A DNA stretch of 27,681 nt from NCBI GenBank assembly GCA_007126835.1, contig SLAO01000152.1, positions 1 through 27,681 on the forward strand. The letters are read 5' to 3'. A program made the translations under genes and the position numbers. Source of the DNA: Nitriliruptorales bacterium (lineage in GTDB: Bacteria > Actinomycetota > Nitriliruptoria > Euzebyales > Egibacteraceae). The notes below the pieces were generated by a model. It was not told the origin of the DNA. It ran no database searches and saw only the letters and a list, made by a program, of their open reading frames with translations. This document shows, one piece after another, positions 7,726 through 16,053 of this stretch. Every line of letters begins with the position of its first letter. Within the stretch, counting starts at the first letter, position 1.

Positions 7726-8136
7726 TCAGGCCGGGGTCACGTTGAGCTGGGCCAGCATCGCCATCGTGTCGTAGTAGTCGGATTCGCGGCGGATGGTTCC
7801 GTGCTTGGCTTCCAGCACGCTGCAGGCAGCGACGGCGACCTCGTTGCCTGTCGGAGGGACGTCCTCCAGCGGCCCCGATTGGGTGCCGCGAAACGTGTAC
7901 TCGACGATGGAGCGAGAGGCGTCCGGGACGTGCTGGTGGCGGATGTCGATCGCCAAGTCCGGAAACGCGGTCACGAAGGCTTGCACCTCGGCGATCACCG
8001 GCTCGGGGCCGGTCGCGGACTCGCCGTCCCCGGAGGTGTGGATCGCGTCTGCAGCGAACAGCTGCCCCAGCGCGTGGAAGTCGCGGCGCTGTATGGCATC
8101 GAACATGGTGCGGTGGAGTTCTGCAGCATCGCTCAT
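7726..8136 (-). CDS. SnoaL-like / ester cyclase family protein
   Basis: A 136-residue NTF2-fold protein: N-terminal helix with FDAIQRRDFHAL, the FPDLAIDI strand typical of SnoaL-type proteins, and the C-terminal ESDYYDTMAMLAQLNV. Such proteins include polyketide cyclases and many small-molecule-binding proteins of unknown activity. The ATG at 8136 is fixed by an AGGAG site at 8143-8147 on the minus strand, 6 bases away; longer frames are not supported. It follows the methyltransferase gene by 66 bases on the same strand and probably shares its transcript and the LuxR/TPR control described upstream. Catalytic residues cannot be assigned. Confidence 0.85.
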   Translation of the reverse strand: MSDAAELHRTMFDAIQRRDFHALGQLFAADAIHTSGDGESATGPEPVIAEVQAFVTAFPDLAIDIRHQHVPDASRSIVEYTFRGTQSGPLEDVPPTGNEVAVAACSVLEAKHGTIRRESDYYDTMAMLAQLNVTPA

Positions 8137-8202
8137 CGGGATCTCCTGTACCGCCGTTGTCGGGTGATGTTGCGGGGCCAAAGGGTCGGCATGTCCGTGG
8201 TC

Positions 8203-9048
8203 TCACACCTCGGTGGGGCGCTGGACGCGTGATCCGTTCAGCATGCCGGTGGTGACGAGGTACTCGGCAGGGAAGACGACGTCCGAGCGCCCGGTGGTGT
8301 TGAGCCGCTCGAACAACGCGGTGAGATCGTCGCGGAAGGCCGGCCAGCGACCCTCGGCCTCGGCGCTCTGGCGCGCGGCCGCCACCGGGCCGAACAGGGT
8401 GGAGTAGCACTCGACCGCCGCCTCGACCGAGTCGTGGGCGATGTCCCACACGTCCCGCTGGAAGTCGAGCGCGATGCCGGTTCCTTCGAACAGCTCGGCG
8501 ACGTGTGTTTCCTGCCCCCAGGCCAGGGGCGGATCTGCAAACGCCGGCGGGGGCGGCATGTGTGGTGCCGCGGTGGCAAAGAAGTCGCCGATGGCACCAT
8601 CGGGGGTCCAGGTGACGAGGCCGATCCGGCCGCCAGGCCGCAGCACGCGGGCGAGCTCGTCGACAACGACCTCGTGGCGCGGTGCGAACATGCAACCGAA
8701 GGTCGACAGCACGACGTCGAAGCTCGCCTCGTCGAAGGGGAGGTCCTCGGCGTCGCCCTCGAGCCACGTGACGTGGGCACCGGCCTCGGCGGCCCGGCGC
8801 CGGGCGACGTCGAGCAGCTCCGGTGTGAGGTCGAGGCCGGTCACCTGGCCGCCCGCCTGCGCGGCGGGGATGGCGGTGTTGCCGGTCCCGCAGGCGACGT
8901 CGAGCACCGCCTCGCCCGGCCGCACCCCGACCCGGCGGATGAGGCGCGCGCCGACCTCGTAGAGGCCCTCCTGGCGCATCATCGCGTCGTAGTCGCCGGT
9001 GGCCCAGGTGGTCCGCTCCGCTTGCTTGTGCTCGGCCAGCTGCTGCAT
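8203..9048 (-). CDS. Class I SAM-dependent methyltransferase (UbiE-like)
   Basis: The 281-residue protein has motif I VLDVACGTGNTAIPAA (48-63), acidic D73 in TGLDLTPELL, the EGDAEDLPF motif and the LRPGGRIGLVTW motif, a textbook UbiE/COQ5-type small-molecule methyltransferase. The start is clear: GAGGAGG precedes ATG 9048 by 7 bases. About 100 bases upstream, between it and the LuxR/TPR gene, lie two near-identical palindromes, so the expression of this gene and of the SnoaL-like gene behind it is probably set by that regulator. The substrate is unknown; a hydroxylated or amine small molecule is possible. Confidence 0.92.
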   Translation of the reverse strand: MQQLAEHKQAERTTWATGDYDAMMRQEGLYEVGARLIRRVGVRPGEAVLDVACGTGNTAIPAAQAGGQVTGLDLTPELLDVARRRAAEAGAHVTWLEGDAEDLPFDEASFDVVLSTFGCMFAPRHEVVVDELARVLRPGGRIGLVTWTPDGAIGDFFATAAPHMPPPPAFADPPLAWGQETHVAELFEGTGIALDFQRDVWDIAHDSVEAAVECYSTLFGPVAAARQSAEAEGRWPAFRDDLTALFERLNTTGRSDVVFPAEYLVTTGMLNGSRVQRPTEV

Positions 9049-9111
9049 CGTGATACCTCCTCGTGCTCGCGGTACCCCGATGATGTGCCCCGCGGGCTGC
9101 CGCCGGCTTCC

Positions 9112-9162
9112 CCTGCGCAGGCCAACTTGGGTCCGGCGTCGCCATGGCCTGCACAGGCCATG
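9112..9162. promoter_or_regulatory. Paired palindromic operator candidates (CCTGCRCAGGCC)
   Basis: CCTGCGCAGG (9112-9121) is a perfect palindrome, followed by CC. Thirty-six bases away the same 12-mer recurs as CCTGCACAGGCC (9148-9159), there embedded in a 9-bp dyad CATGGCCTG-CA-CAGGCCATG (9143-9162). Both lie in the 120-bp gap between the LuxR/TPR regulator (stop 9169) and the methyltransferase start (9048). Two evenly spaced copies in a promoter region point to an operator rather than a terminator, although the right-hand dyad might also end the LuxR transcript. Confidence 0.55.
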
Positions 9163-9168
9163 TGTCGC

Positions 9169-10818
9169 TTAGAGCAGGTCCAGGCGCGTGGCGTGAGCGA
9201 CCGCGGCCGCGCGGGACGAGCAGCCGAGCCGCGTGAAGATGTTCGCGACGTGGCGGTGCACGGTGTGCTCGCTCAGCACCAGCCGTTCGGCGATCTCCTG
9301 ATCCGACAGCCCCGCGGCGACGAGGTGTAGCACCTCGACCTGCCGGGCGGTGAGCGGGGAGTCCTGGGACTCCCGGCCGCGGCAGTGCGTGAGCACCGCC
9401 TCTGCCCGCTCGCGCTCGTGGGGGCCCACCTCGTCAAGTGCCTCGAGCGCGGTGCGTGCCTCACTGGTCGCCACCTCGAACCGGCCGAGTGAGCACAGCG
9501 ACTCCGCGAGCTCGACGCGAACCGCCGCCGCCTCGACGGGCGCCCGGCAACGCACGAGCACGTCGATCGCGTCCTCGAAACGGTCGCAGGCGTGCTCGTG
9601 CGCGCCGGAGGCGGCGGCGACGAGACCGGCGGCGATGCTCGCGGCCGCCCGCAACGGCTCGGTGCCCACAGCTTCGGCGACGGCCTGCAGCTCGTCGGCG
9701 TGGGCGGCCGCCGCCGCCTGGTCGCCGAGCGCGAGCTCGGCGCGGACGAGGAGCTCGAGCGCGTCCGAGCGGCGCGTCCGCTGCCCTGGCGGGAGCTGGC
9801 GCAGCATGCGCTCGAGCAGGTCTCGTGCGCCTGCGGGGTCGCCCCGGTCCAGGCTCAGCGCAGCCAGTCCCCGCTGGGCCAGCGGGTGGTCCGGCGCCAT
9901 GTCGAACAGCTCGGTGGCCTCGTCGCGCCGGCCCTGGCGCCGGCGCAGTTCCCCGAGCCGCGCGAGCGCCTCGGGTCGCCATGTCGGCCGTCGCTCGGTG
10001 AGGGTGTCAACCGCGGCGGTGAGGGCGCGCTCGGCGTCGCGCAGACGGCCGCGCCAGGCGAGAATCGCGCCGTAGTGGGCGCGGCAGACCCCCCGCAGGA
10101 AGCGGGCGTTCATGCGCTCGCTGAACGCGGCGACCTGCTCGCACCACTGGGCGCCGCGGTCGTAGTCGCGCAGGTCCTCGCAGGCGGCGATGAGCAGGCA
10201 GCACGACCACGACGCGGGGACGAGGTTCTCGTACTCGCCCGCCAGCGCTGCGGCGGCCGCCTCGCCGAGACGGCGCAAGCCCTCGTCGACCTCGCCCTGC
10301 TCGAGCCGCGCAACGCCCTCGGTCGCCACGCCGAACATCTCGAGGTCGACCAGCCCGTGCCGACGCCCGGCCTCCGCGGCGTCCCCGGCGCGGCGCAGCG
10401 CGAGCTCGGGTTCCCCGCGACCGAGCGCCCAGTGCGCCTCGAAGACCGCCAGCCAGCCGTGCTCGGGGCACGGCTCGAGATCGGCGAGGAGCCGGGCGGC
10501 GCGGCTGAACCAGCCCTCCGCAACGGCGGGCTCGCCCCGGAGGTCGACATAGTCGTCGGCGAGCCACAGCGCCATCCGCGCCGCGCCCCGGTCGTCGCCG
10601 GCGTCGCGGTAGGCGCGGAAGGCCCGCTCGCGCGCGTCGATGCAGACGTCGACGTCCTCAAGCCACCAGGCCGCCCAGCTCAACCCGTCGAGCGCCTCGG
10701 CGTCGTCGCTGCGGCCAAGCGCCGCCTCGAAACTCGCCCGCGCCTCTTCCCAAGCCTGCCGGGCGAGCGCGTCCCAGCCGGCGGTCGCGGCGTCGCGGGA
10801 ACGCGGGAGGTCAGCCAT
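9169..10818 (-). CDS. LuxR family regulator with TPR-like N-terminal domain
   Basis: The 549-residue protein consists of about 480 residues of Ala/Leu/Arg-rich helical repeats (pairs such as ARASFEAALGR and ARDLLERMLRQL, TPR-like) and a C-terminal LuxR helix-turn-helix (LTARQVEVLHLVAAGLSDQEIA to NIFTRLG, roughly residues 486-549). It has no receiver domain and no Walker A motif, so it is neither a response regulator nor a full LAL/MalT protein. The repeats presumably bind a protein or ligand. It is transcribed toward a methyltransferase and a SnoaL-like gene, with paired palindromes between; local activation of those genes is the simplest reading. Confidence 0.9.
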   Translation of the reverse strand: MADLPRSRDAATAGWDALARQAWEEARASFEAALGRSDDAEALDGLSWAAWWLEDVDVCIDARERAFRAYRDAGDDRGAARMALWLADDYVDLRGEPAVAEGWFSRAARLLADLEPCPEHGWLAVFEAHWALGRGEPELALRRAGDAAEAGRRHGLVDLEMFGVATEGVARLEQGEVDEGLRRLGEAAAAALAGEYENLVPASWSCCLLIAACEDLRDYDRGAQWCEQVAAFSERMNARFLRGVCRAHYGAILAWRGRLRDAERALTAAVDTLTERRPTWRPEALARLGELRRRQGRRDEATELFDMAPDHPLAQRGLAALSLDRGDPAGARDLLERMLRQLPPGQRTRRSDALELLVRAELALGDQAAAAAHADELQAVAEAVGTEPLRAAASIAAGLVAAASGAHEHACDRFEDAIDVLVRCRAPVEAAAVRVELAESLCSLGRFEVATSEARTALEALDEVGPHERERAEAVLTHCRGRESQDSPLTARQVEVLHLVAAGLSDQEIAERLVLSEHTVHRHVANIFTRLGCSSRAAAVAHATRLDLL

Positions 10819-10878
10819 CAGGCAAATCGTAGTCGCCGTCCCGCGGTGCGCTCACGAGATCGCAGGCGTCGGCTACTG

Positions 10879-10901
10879 CCCCTTGCCGGGGCTTGCCCCG
10901 G
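10879..10901 (-). terminator. GC-rich hairpin after the YihY/BrkB gene
   Basis: CCGGGGC-TT-GCCCCGG (10886-10901) is a perfect 7-bp dyad, with a competing GCCCC/GGGGC pair at 10879-10892. It follows the YihY stop (10919) on the minus strand and precedes the LuxR start. There is no T-tract, so termination is only probable. Confidence 0.4.
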
Positions 10902-10918
10902 TCGTCGCGACGAGCCTG

Positions 10919-11770
10919 TCAGTCCTCTCGTTCCTCGGCGAGCTCCATCACGGTCTGGTAGCCCGACAGCAACAGGATGTTGGTGATGAACAGCCACAGG
11001 CCGATCAGGACGACCACCGCGGTCGCCCCGCCTCCGAACCGCTCCTCGGTGTCGCCGATGCTGAGGTAGATCACGAACAGCATCGAGAACACCGCGGTCG
11101 TGGTCGCGGCGAGGGCGGCGCCCGAGGCGGTGTCTTTCCAGCCGAGCGTGTCGGGGGTGAACGCTTGGTAGAGCAGCGAGGCCAGGATCGTGCCGAGCAG
11201 GGCACCCACGACGAGCGCCGCCAGCCACCCGACGACCATGCCCGCTGCGCCGTTGCCGGCAAGCGTGCTCAGGGTGAACATCAGCGGCAGGCCAGCCAGC
11301 ATCAGCGCCGGCAGCAGCAACACCAGCCCCAGGGCGATGACCCGGCCGCGCAGCCCTGGCACGAGGTCGCTTTGCGCAGACCAGCGCATGAGCGCGCGGC
11401 GAAGACCACCCCCGTACGCCGTCGCCGGCCACAGGGTGAACAGCACGGTGGCCAGCGTCAGCCCCCCGCCGCCTGCGATCAACGGCTCGAGGAACTCGCC
11501 CGTGCCCTCCGGGCCGGTGTCGGCGGCCAGGTCGGCGAACGTCTCCAAGGCCTCGTCTCCTGCGACGGCCTCGACGGCTGCGAAGGACAGCATCAGCAAC
11601 GGCAGCGCCGACACGACGCCGTAGAAGGCCAAGCTGCTGGCCACGAGCACGATCTCCCGGTTCCCGATGCGTCGGATCAGGCTGCGCACGCGTTGGGGTA
11701 ACGCGGCCTCGGCGCGTTCGAGCGCGGGCTTGGCGCGGGCACGGACCGATCGCGTCAGTTGAGGGGACAT
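10919..11770 (-). CDS. YihY/virulence factor BrkB family membrane protein
   Basis: A 283-residue membrane protein with an N-terminal basic segment followed by about six helices. ASSLAFYGVVSALPLLML is the hallmark first helix of the YihY/BrkB family, and the ENT-like extracellular segment is followed by WPATAYGGGLRRALMRW. The last helix ends in an acidic tail (ELAEERED). The biological role of the family is unsettled; early reports of RNase BN activity were mistaken. ATG 11770 has a GAGGA site somewhat far upstream. It stands between the LuxR gene and the DUF6069 gene, all on the minus strand, with a 209-bp gap before it that holds no gene I can support. Confidence 0.92.
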   Translation of the reverse strand: MSPQLTRSVRARAKPALERAEAALPQRVRSLIRRIGNREIVLVASSLAFYGVVSALPLLMLSFAAVEAVAGDEALETFADLAADTGPEGTGEFLEPLIAGGGGLTLATVLFTLWPATAYGGGLRRALMRWSAQSDLVPGLRGRVIALGLVLLLPALMLAGLPLMFTLSTLAGNGAAGMVVGWLAALVVGALLGTILASLLYQAFTPDTLGWKDTASGAALAATTTAVFSMLFVIYLSIGDTEERFGGGATAVVVLIGLWLFITNILLLSGYQTVMELAEERED

Positions 11771-11979
11771 GGGCGTCGGTCCTCACAAGTGGTGGGGCTG
11801 GCGTCATTCGGGGCTACGCACTTCCGGCCGTGCCGCCCGGAAGCCGCTGCTGGTCAAGTTGTCTCCTGTTAGAGGCAGAAGCAAGCGCGGAGACCGGGAT
11901 CGCCGTCGGGGAAGCCGGAGCAAGACAGCGTGGCCGCGGTGTTGCACCCTTGCGCGAGCTCCGCCCGGAGACGCGCTCC

Positions 11980-12417
11980 TCAAGCTCGGGATCTGATCCT
12001 GGTGGCAGCGACGACGAAGGCGGCACCGGTCGTCACGTGCATCGTGGCCAAGAGCACGCGGGTCGCGGTGTCGTGTCCACCGTCCAGCGGACCACCGGCC
12101 GATACCACAGCCACCACGCCCGCCACGACCACCAGCACGGTCACCCACCGGGGCGACCGCGAAGCAGCCAGCGCCAACAGCGCCGCGCCCGCGGCGAACG
12201 GGACAAGCGTCGTCAGGATCACCTTGACGACGCCCACCTCGAGATTCGGGTCACCGAGGGCCGGATCAACGACGAAGCTGGCGTCCGCCGCACGTCCGAC
12301 CCACCACAACATCAGGTTGACAACGGTCGCCGCCAGGGCGCCGACGGTGGTGGCTCGGACGACGGCGCGGGTCCGCGGACTCGTTGGCGATGCGGGGGTC
12401 GTCGACGCGATGTCCAT
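11980..12417 (-). CDS. DUF6069-like four-helix membrane protein, predicted ECF41 target
   Basis: A 145-residue hydrophobic protein with four membrane helices: roughly residues 16-42 (containing NLMLWWVGRAA), 63-86, 91-108 and 121-140 (LLATMHVTTGAAFVVAATRI). This layout fits the DUF6069 family of actinobacterial membrane proteins of unknown function. ATG 12417 has a GGAGG site 8 bases upstream; a longer frame to 12483 does not. Directly upstream (12488-12514) is an exact TGTCACA-N16-CGTC promoter, the known ECF41 consensus, and the sigma-factor gene ends just before it. So this protein is very probably an output of that sigma factor. Confidence 0.75.
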   Translation of the reverse strand: MDIASTTPASPTSPRTRAVVRATTVGALAATVVNLMLWWVGRAADASFVVDPALGDPNLEVGVVKVILTTLVPFAAGAALLALAASRSPRWVTVLVVVAGVVAVVSAGGPLDGGHDTATRVLLATMHVTTGAAFVVAATRIRSRA

Positions 12418-12487
12418 GGTCTTGCCCTCCCGGAAAAGGCAGGTGCGACCGACCTCGCCGGCCGCGTTGCCGCCGCTTTCCACATAC

Positions 12488-12514
12488 GACGCCGCAGCCT
12501 GCCTGCATGTGACA
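12488..12514 (-). promoter_or_regulatory. ECF41-type promoter for the DUF6069-like gene
   Basis: On the minus strand TGTCACA (12508-12514) is followed after exactly 16 bases by CGTC (12488-12491). TGTCACA-N16-CGTC is the published consensus recognised by ECF41 sigma factors. The -10 box ends 71 bases before ATG 12417, and the whole element fits in the gap after the sigma-factor stop (12537). Confidence 0.8.
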
Positions 12515-12536
12515 CCGTCGCCGCCGATCGGGCGGA

Positions 12537-13388
12537 TCAGGAGGGGTGCACGTGGGTGAGCTTTTCGGGGTTTCGGAAGACGTACAGGGCGGTCACCCGA
12601 TCACCGTCGATCTCGATGCTGACCACCGCGGGTCCGTCGGCGGTGGCCATGATCGCGCCGGGCGCGGCGTTGACGAGCACGGGTCGAATGGCCCCGTCGA
12701 GCGCGCGGGACGTGACGCCGGTGACGAACCGGGCGATGCGGTCGGCGCCGGTGACGGTGCGGCGGGCAGCGCTTACCTTGCCGCCGCTGTCGGTGACGAG
12801 CTCGGCGTCGGGGTGCAAGACGGCCAAGAGCCCGTCGATGTCGCCGTGCTGGGCCGCAGCGAGGAACCGCTCGGCAACCTCGGCCGCGCGGGCGGGATCG
12901 GCGGGCTCGCCGGGCCGGCGGGCCTGGACATGGCGGCGCGCGCGGGCGACGAGCTGGCGACAGGCGTCCTCGCTACGATCGAGGATGCCGGCGAGCTCGC
13001 CGTACGGGTAGCCGAAGGCGTCGCGGAGCACGAACGCGGCCCGCTCGGCGGGGGACAGGGACTCGAGAGCGACGAGGAAGGCGACGCGCACGGACTCGGC
13101 GAGCTCGACGTCAGCCGCAGCGTCGTCGTCTGTGGCCAGCAGCGGCTCGGGCAGCCACGGACCGACGTAGGTCTCCCGGTGGCGTCGAGCGGCGCGCAGC
13201 GTGTCGAGACAGCGGTTGGTGGTCATCCGCGTCAGGTAGGCGGCCGGTCGCTCGAGCTCGTCCGGGTCGACGTGCTGCCAGGCAAGCCAGACGTCTTGAA
13301 CGACGTCCTCGGCGTCAGCCACGCTGCCCAGCATCCGGTAGGCAATCGCGAACAGCCGCTCGCGTTCGGCCTCGAAGACCTCGGTCAA
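12537..13388 (-). CDS. ECF41-family (SigJ-like) RNA polymerase sigma factor with SnoaL-like C-terminal domain
   Basis: A 283-residue sigma factor. Region 2 (about 4-73) contains FAIAYRMLGSVADAEDVVQDVWL; then YVGPWLPEP (74-82), diagnostic of ECF41/SigJ; region 4 (about 105-155) with SPAERAAFVLRDAFGYPYGELA; and a SnoaL-like C-terminal domain (165-283) ending in NPEKL (273-277), matching the conserved NPDKL that tunes ECF41 activity. No anti-sigma gene is present, as expected for ECF41. I chose TTG 13388: AGGGAA precedes it by 8 bases, the family normally starts near this point, and longer frames would begin upstream of the gene's own promoter at 13492-13518. It is autoregulated by inference. 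Confidence 0.93.
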   Translation of the reverse strand: MTEVFEAERERLFAIAYRMLGSVADAEDVVQDVWLAWQHVDPDELERPAAYLTRMTTNRCLDTLRAARRHRETYVGPWLPEPLLATDDDAAADVELAESVRVAFLVALESLSPAERAAFVLRDAFGYPYGELAGILDRSEDACRQLVARARRHVQARRPGEPADPARAAEVAERFLAAAQHGDIDGLLAVLHPDAELVTDSGGKVSAARRTVTGADRIARFVTGVTSRALDGAIRPVLVNAAPGAIMATADGPAVVSIEIDGDRVTALYVFRNPEKLTHVHPS

Positions 13389-13491
13389 ACCGGGGCTTCC
13401 CTTCCGAAGCGGGCAGAAGGCCGCACCGGCGAAGCCCTGCGGAGCCACCGCATCACACGCACCTCCCGTCGGGGCCTGCCCTCGCCCTCTC

Positions 13492-13518
13492 GACGCAGTG
13501 GCCGGCGCGCCTGTGACA
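13492..13518 (-). promoter_or_regulatory. ECF41-type autoregulatory promoter of the sigma-factor gene
   Basis: On the minus strand TGTCACA (13512-13518) is followed after exactly 16 bases by CGTC (13492-13495), the ECF41 consensus. It lies in the gap between the DUF2252 stop (13550) and the sigma factor, about 104 bases before the TTG start, leaving a leader of roughly 95 bases. This fixes the gene start downstream. Confidence 0.8.
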
Positions 13519-13549
13519 CGCGGGTGCGGATCTGTTGCGATCGTCCGGC

Positions 13550-14977
13550 TCAAACATCGTGGACGGCCGGCATCTGGCCGCGTGTCACAGCGTCGACGAG
13601 CGCCTGGTGGTCGCGCTCGGTCTGGTCGGCATAGGCACGGGCGAACTGCGCGAACACCGCGTCGATCTTGTCGGAGGAGCCCACATAGCCGGCGATCAGC
13701 GACGCGCCGCTCGTGCGGGCGTGACCCTTGGCCAGCAGCTGCCCGCAGATGCCCGCGTAGTCGGTCAGTGCGTCCTCGTCGATCTCGTCGATGTTGATGG
13801 CGCCCTTCATGTTGCGGAACTGCCGGACGTAGTACTCGCGGTCGTCGACGGTTGCCCAGCCGAGCAGCGGGTCGCTCACGGTCTGCAGCGCCTGCTGGTA
13901 CTCCACGACCCGTTGCCCCTGATGGTCGTGCAGTGCGTTGTCGCCGTGCACGAACCGTGCGACCACGGAGCGCCGGGCCTGCTTGAGCTGGAGGAAGACG
14001 ACATCGTCGGGGCTCGAGCCCTCGAGCAAGGCCACGTAGGCCCGCAGCCCGACGCTGCCCACGCCCACGACCTTGTGGACGATGTCAACGAGCGTGTAGC
14101 CCCCAAGCACACGCTTCCAGTGAGGCGCGAGGGTGTCGAGGTACGCGTCGAGACCCTCGGCCAGCCGGTCTTGTTCGTCATCATCGACCCGGGTGATCAG
14201 CGGGGGCTCCTCGACGAGACGCCGCTGCCCGCCGTGCTCCTCGGTGAATCGCGGCAGCGCCCGGTCGCTGGTGCGCCGCTGCGCGCGGTGGGCGGCCCGT
14301 TTGATCTGCTTGCGCAACGACGCATCCGAGGCGGTGGCATCGAGGCGCTCGAGGTCGAGTCGCTGGAACGAACGGTCGAGCAACGGCTGCTCGTACAGCT
14401 CGTGCATCTGAAGGCGGTACGCCGAAACGCAGGCGCGGGCTGCGTCCTCGCAGGCGTCTTCGTCCGCGCCGTTCTCACGGCCAGCCACCCACACGCTGGT
14501 GGCGAGGCGGCGCAGGTCCCACTCCCAACCACCGGGATGCGCCTCGTCGAAGTCGTTGAGGTCCAGCACGAGCTCGCGCTCGGGTGAGGCGTAGAACCCG
14601 ATGTTGCCGACGTGGGCGTCCCCGCAGATCACCGGCCTGATCCCGGTCGCAGGAAGGGACGCGACATCTTCGGCCATCACCGTGGCCGTGCCGCGCAGGA
14701 AGCCGTAGGGCGAGGCTGCCATCCTCCCCACCCGCACCGGCACGAGCCAGTCCAGACGCCCTGTGTGGGATTGGTGGATCTGCTCGAGTGGGTCGCGGCG
14801 GCTGGCCGGCGGGTCCCACCCGCCGAGGCTGGAGCGAGGGACCTCCTTGCGCATGGCCCGGCCCATCGCCCGCCGCTGGGCCCGGGGCACGGGCCGGCTG
14901 CGCACCGACGCGTACGGCTTGCTGTCGGCGGCGGCGAACACGACGTGGGTGCCAGTGGGGCCTTGCGGCAGGGTCAC
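13550..14977 (-). CDS. DUF2252 family protein
   Basis: A 475-residue cytoplasmic protein. The central core carries VICGDAHVGNIGF (116-128) and LVLDLNDFDEA (136-146), the invariant motifs of DUF2252, which resemble the catalytic HxxN and DxD pattern of protein-kinase-like phosphotransferases. A large C-terminal region contains VGVGSVGLRAYVALLEG and FVHGDNALHDHQGQRVVEYQ. Biochemical function is not established for the family; a phosphotransferase is a reasonable guess. GTG 14977 has a near-perfect GGAGGTGA site (14984-14991) 6 bases upstream. The gene is divergent from the channel gene at 15149, sharing a 171-bp gap. Confidence 0.92.
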   Translation of the reverse strand: MTLPQGPTGTHVVFAAADSKPYASVRSRPVPRAQRRAMGRAMRKEVPRSSLGGWDPPASRRDPLEQIHQSHTGRLDWLVPVRVGRMAASPYGFLRGTATVMAEDVASLPATGIRPVICGDAHVGNIGFYASPERELVLDLNDFDEAHPGGWEWDLRRLATSVWVAGRENGADEDACEDAARACVSAYRLQMHELYEQPLLDRSFQRLDLERLDATASDASLRKQIKRAAHRAQRRTSDRALPRFTEEHGGQRRLVEEPPLITRVDDDEQDRLAEGLDAYLDTLAPHWKRVLGGYTLVDIVHKVVGVGSVGLRAYVALLEGSSPDDVVFLQLKQARRSVVARFVHGDNALHDHQGQRVVEYQQALQTVSDPLLGWATVDDREYYVRQFRNMKGAINIDEIDEDALTDYAGICGQLLAKGHARTSGASLIAGYVGSSDKIDAVFAQFARAYADQTERDHQALVDAVTRGQMPAVHDV

Positions 14978-15148
14978 AGCGCATCACCTCCACCTCGGGG
15001 CGCGGCAGGATCCACGTCGTGTCCACCCGCGCCGCGGCCCAATGTCGCACATCGACGCCGCGGCCGAGCGCGATCCGATCGTGTTGCGCGCCGAGCAGGG
15101 CGCAATCGGCCAGACTGCCCTCGACACCAAACGGGTGGAGGGTCGTCG

Positions 15149-15799
15149 ATGCCAACCAACCACGGAGCCGAAGACGGGCAGCGGGGCTATGGGCGGGGCG
15201 CGCTCGAGTTCACGCGCGTGGCCAACCTCAGCGACGGGCTGTTCGCCATCGCGCTGACCCTGCTGGTGTTCACTCTCGACGCATCGGCGGTGTCGCTGGA
15301 CCGCACTGCGGGGGTGCTAGTGGACCAGCCGGGTCCGCTCATCGCGTTCGTGCTCAGCTTTGCGGTGATTGCCAGCTTCTGGTGGACCCATCACCAGTTC
15401 CTGGCCAGCCTTGACCGGCTGGAGCCGGGCCTCGTGCTGCTGAACCTGGCGCTGCTCGGCGCGGTGGCGCTGGTGCCGTTCCCCACCAGCCTGCTCGGCC
15501 GGGATCCCACAGCCGTCGGCGCGGTGGTGCCCTACCTCGCGCTACTCAGCGTCGTGGCCGTGCTGCACCTGCTTCTGCTCGTGCGCGCGCAGATCGTCGC
15601 CGCCTGGCGGCACCCGATGCCGCCCGCATCGTTTCGCTGGCTGCTCGCCGAGTGGGGAGCGAGCGCGACGGTCACGCTGCTTGGGCTTGCCGTCGCATTC
15701 ATCCTGCCGGTCGCGGGTCTGGCGATCCTGCTGCTGACCTGGCCGGCTGAAGTTTTCGTTGGCCGCTGGCGGCCCATGACCGACCAACGCCGGGTCTGA
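15149..15799 (+). CDS. TMEM175-like (DUF1211) potassium channel protein
   Basis: A 216-residue protein with about six membrane helices. Helix 1 begins with RVANLSDGLFAIALTLLVFTL (23-43), the TMEM175 signature RxxxFSD with Leu replacing Phe; the second conserved feature is the ASFWWTHHQFL helix. Bacterial TMEM175 proteins are tetrameric potassium-permeable channels that lack the classic selectivity filter. The start at ATG 15149 has GGAGG about 8 bases upstream. No regulatory domain is attached. The gene is transcribed away from the DUF2252 gene. Function as a channel is inferred from the family; the F-to-L change in the signature is seen directly. Confidence 0.9.
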   Translation: MPTNHGAEDGQRGYGRGALEFTRVANLSDGLFAIALTLLVFTLDASAVSLDRTAGVLVDQPGPLIAFVLSFAVIASFWWTHHQFLASLDRLEPGLVLLNLALLGAVALVPFPTSLLGRDPTAVGAVVPYLALLSVVAVLHLLLLVRAQIVAAWRHPMPPASFRWLLAEWGASATVTLLGLAVAFILPVAGLAILLLTWPAEVFVGRWRPMTDQRRV

Positions 15800-16053
15800 T
15801 ACCGCCCGGCTCCCGAATCGCACCACGGCCTGCCGATGCCGGGGGATCGATCCAGCGCTGGGGGAGTGGCATTCGTCCAGGCGTTCGGCTTCGAGCGCCA
15901 CCTGGCCGTGGAAGGGAAGGGGGTCTCATCGATCACGCGCAGCTCACATTCGGCGATGGGATGCTGGTGCGCGGCAGCCACGTTGACGACGGCGGCCACG
16001 GCGATCTCGTCAGCATGGTGCGGCTGACCCTGCGTGCCCGCGAGCGATGTGGT

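Noticed and set aside
7688..9154. 488-codon minus-strand frame
   Set aside because: It is a frame shadow of the SnoaL-like and methyltransferase genes, which have clear domains and ribosome sites in other frames.
13583..13589. A further TGTCACA on the plus strand
   Set aside because: It lies within the DUF2252 coding region and has no CGTC 16 bases downstream, so it does not fit an ECF41 promoter.
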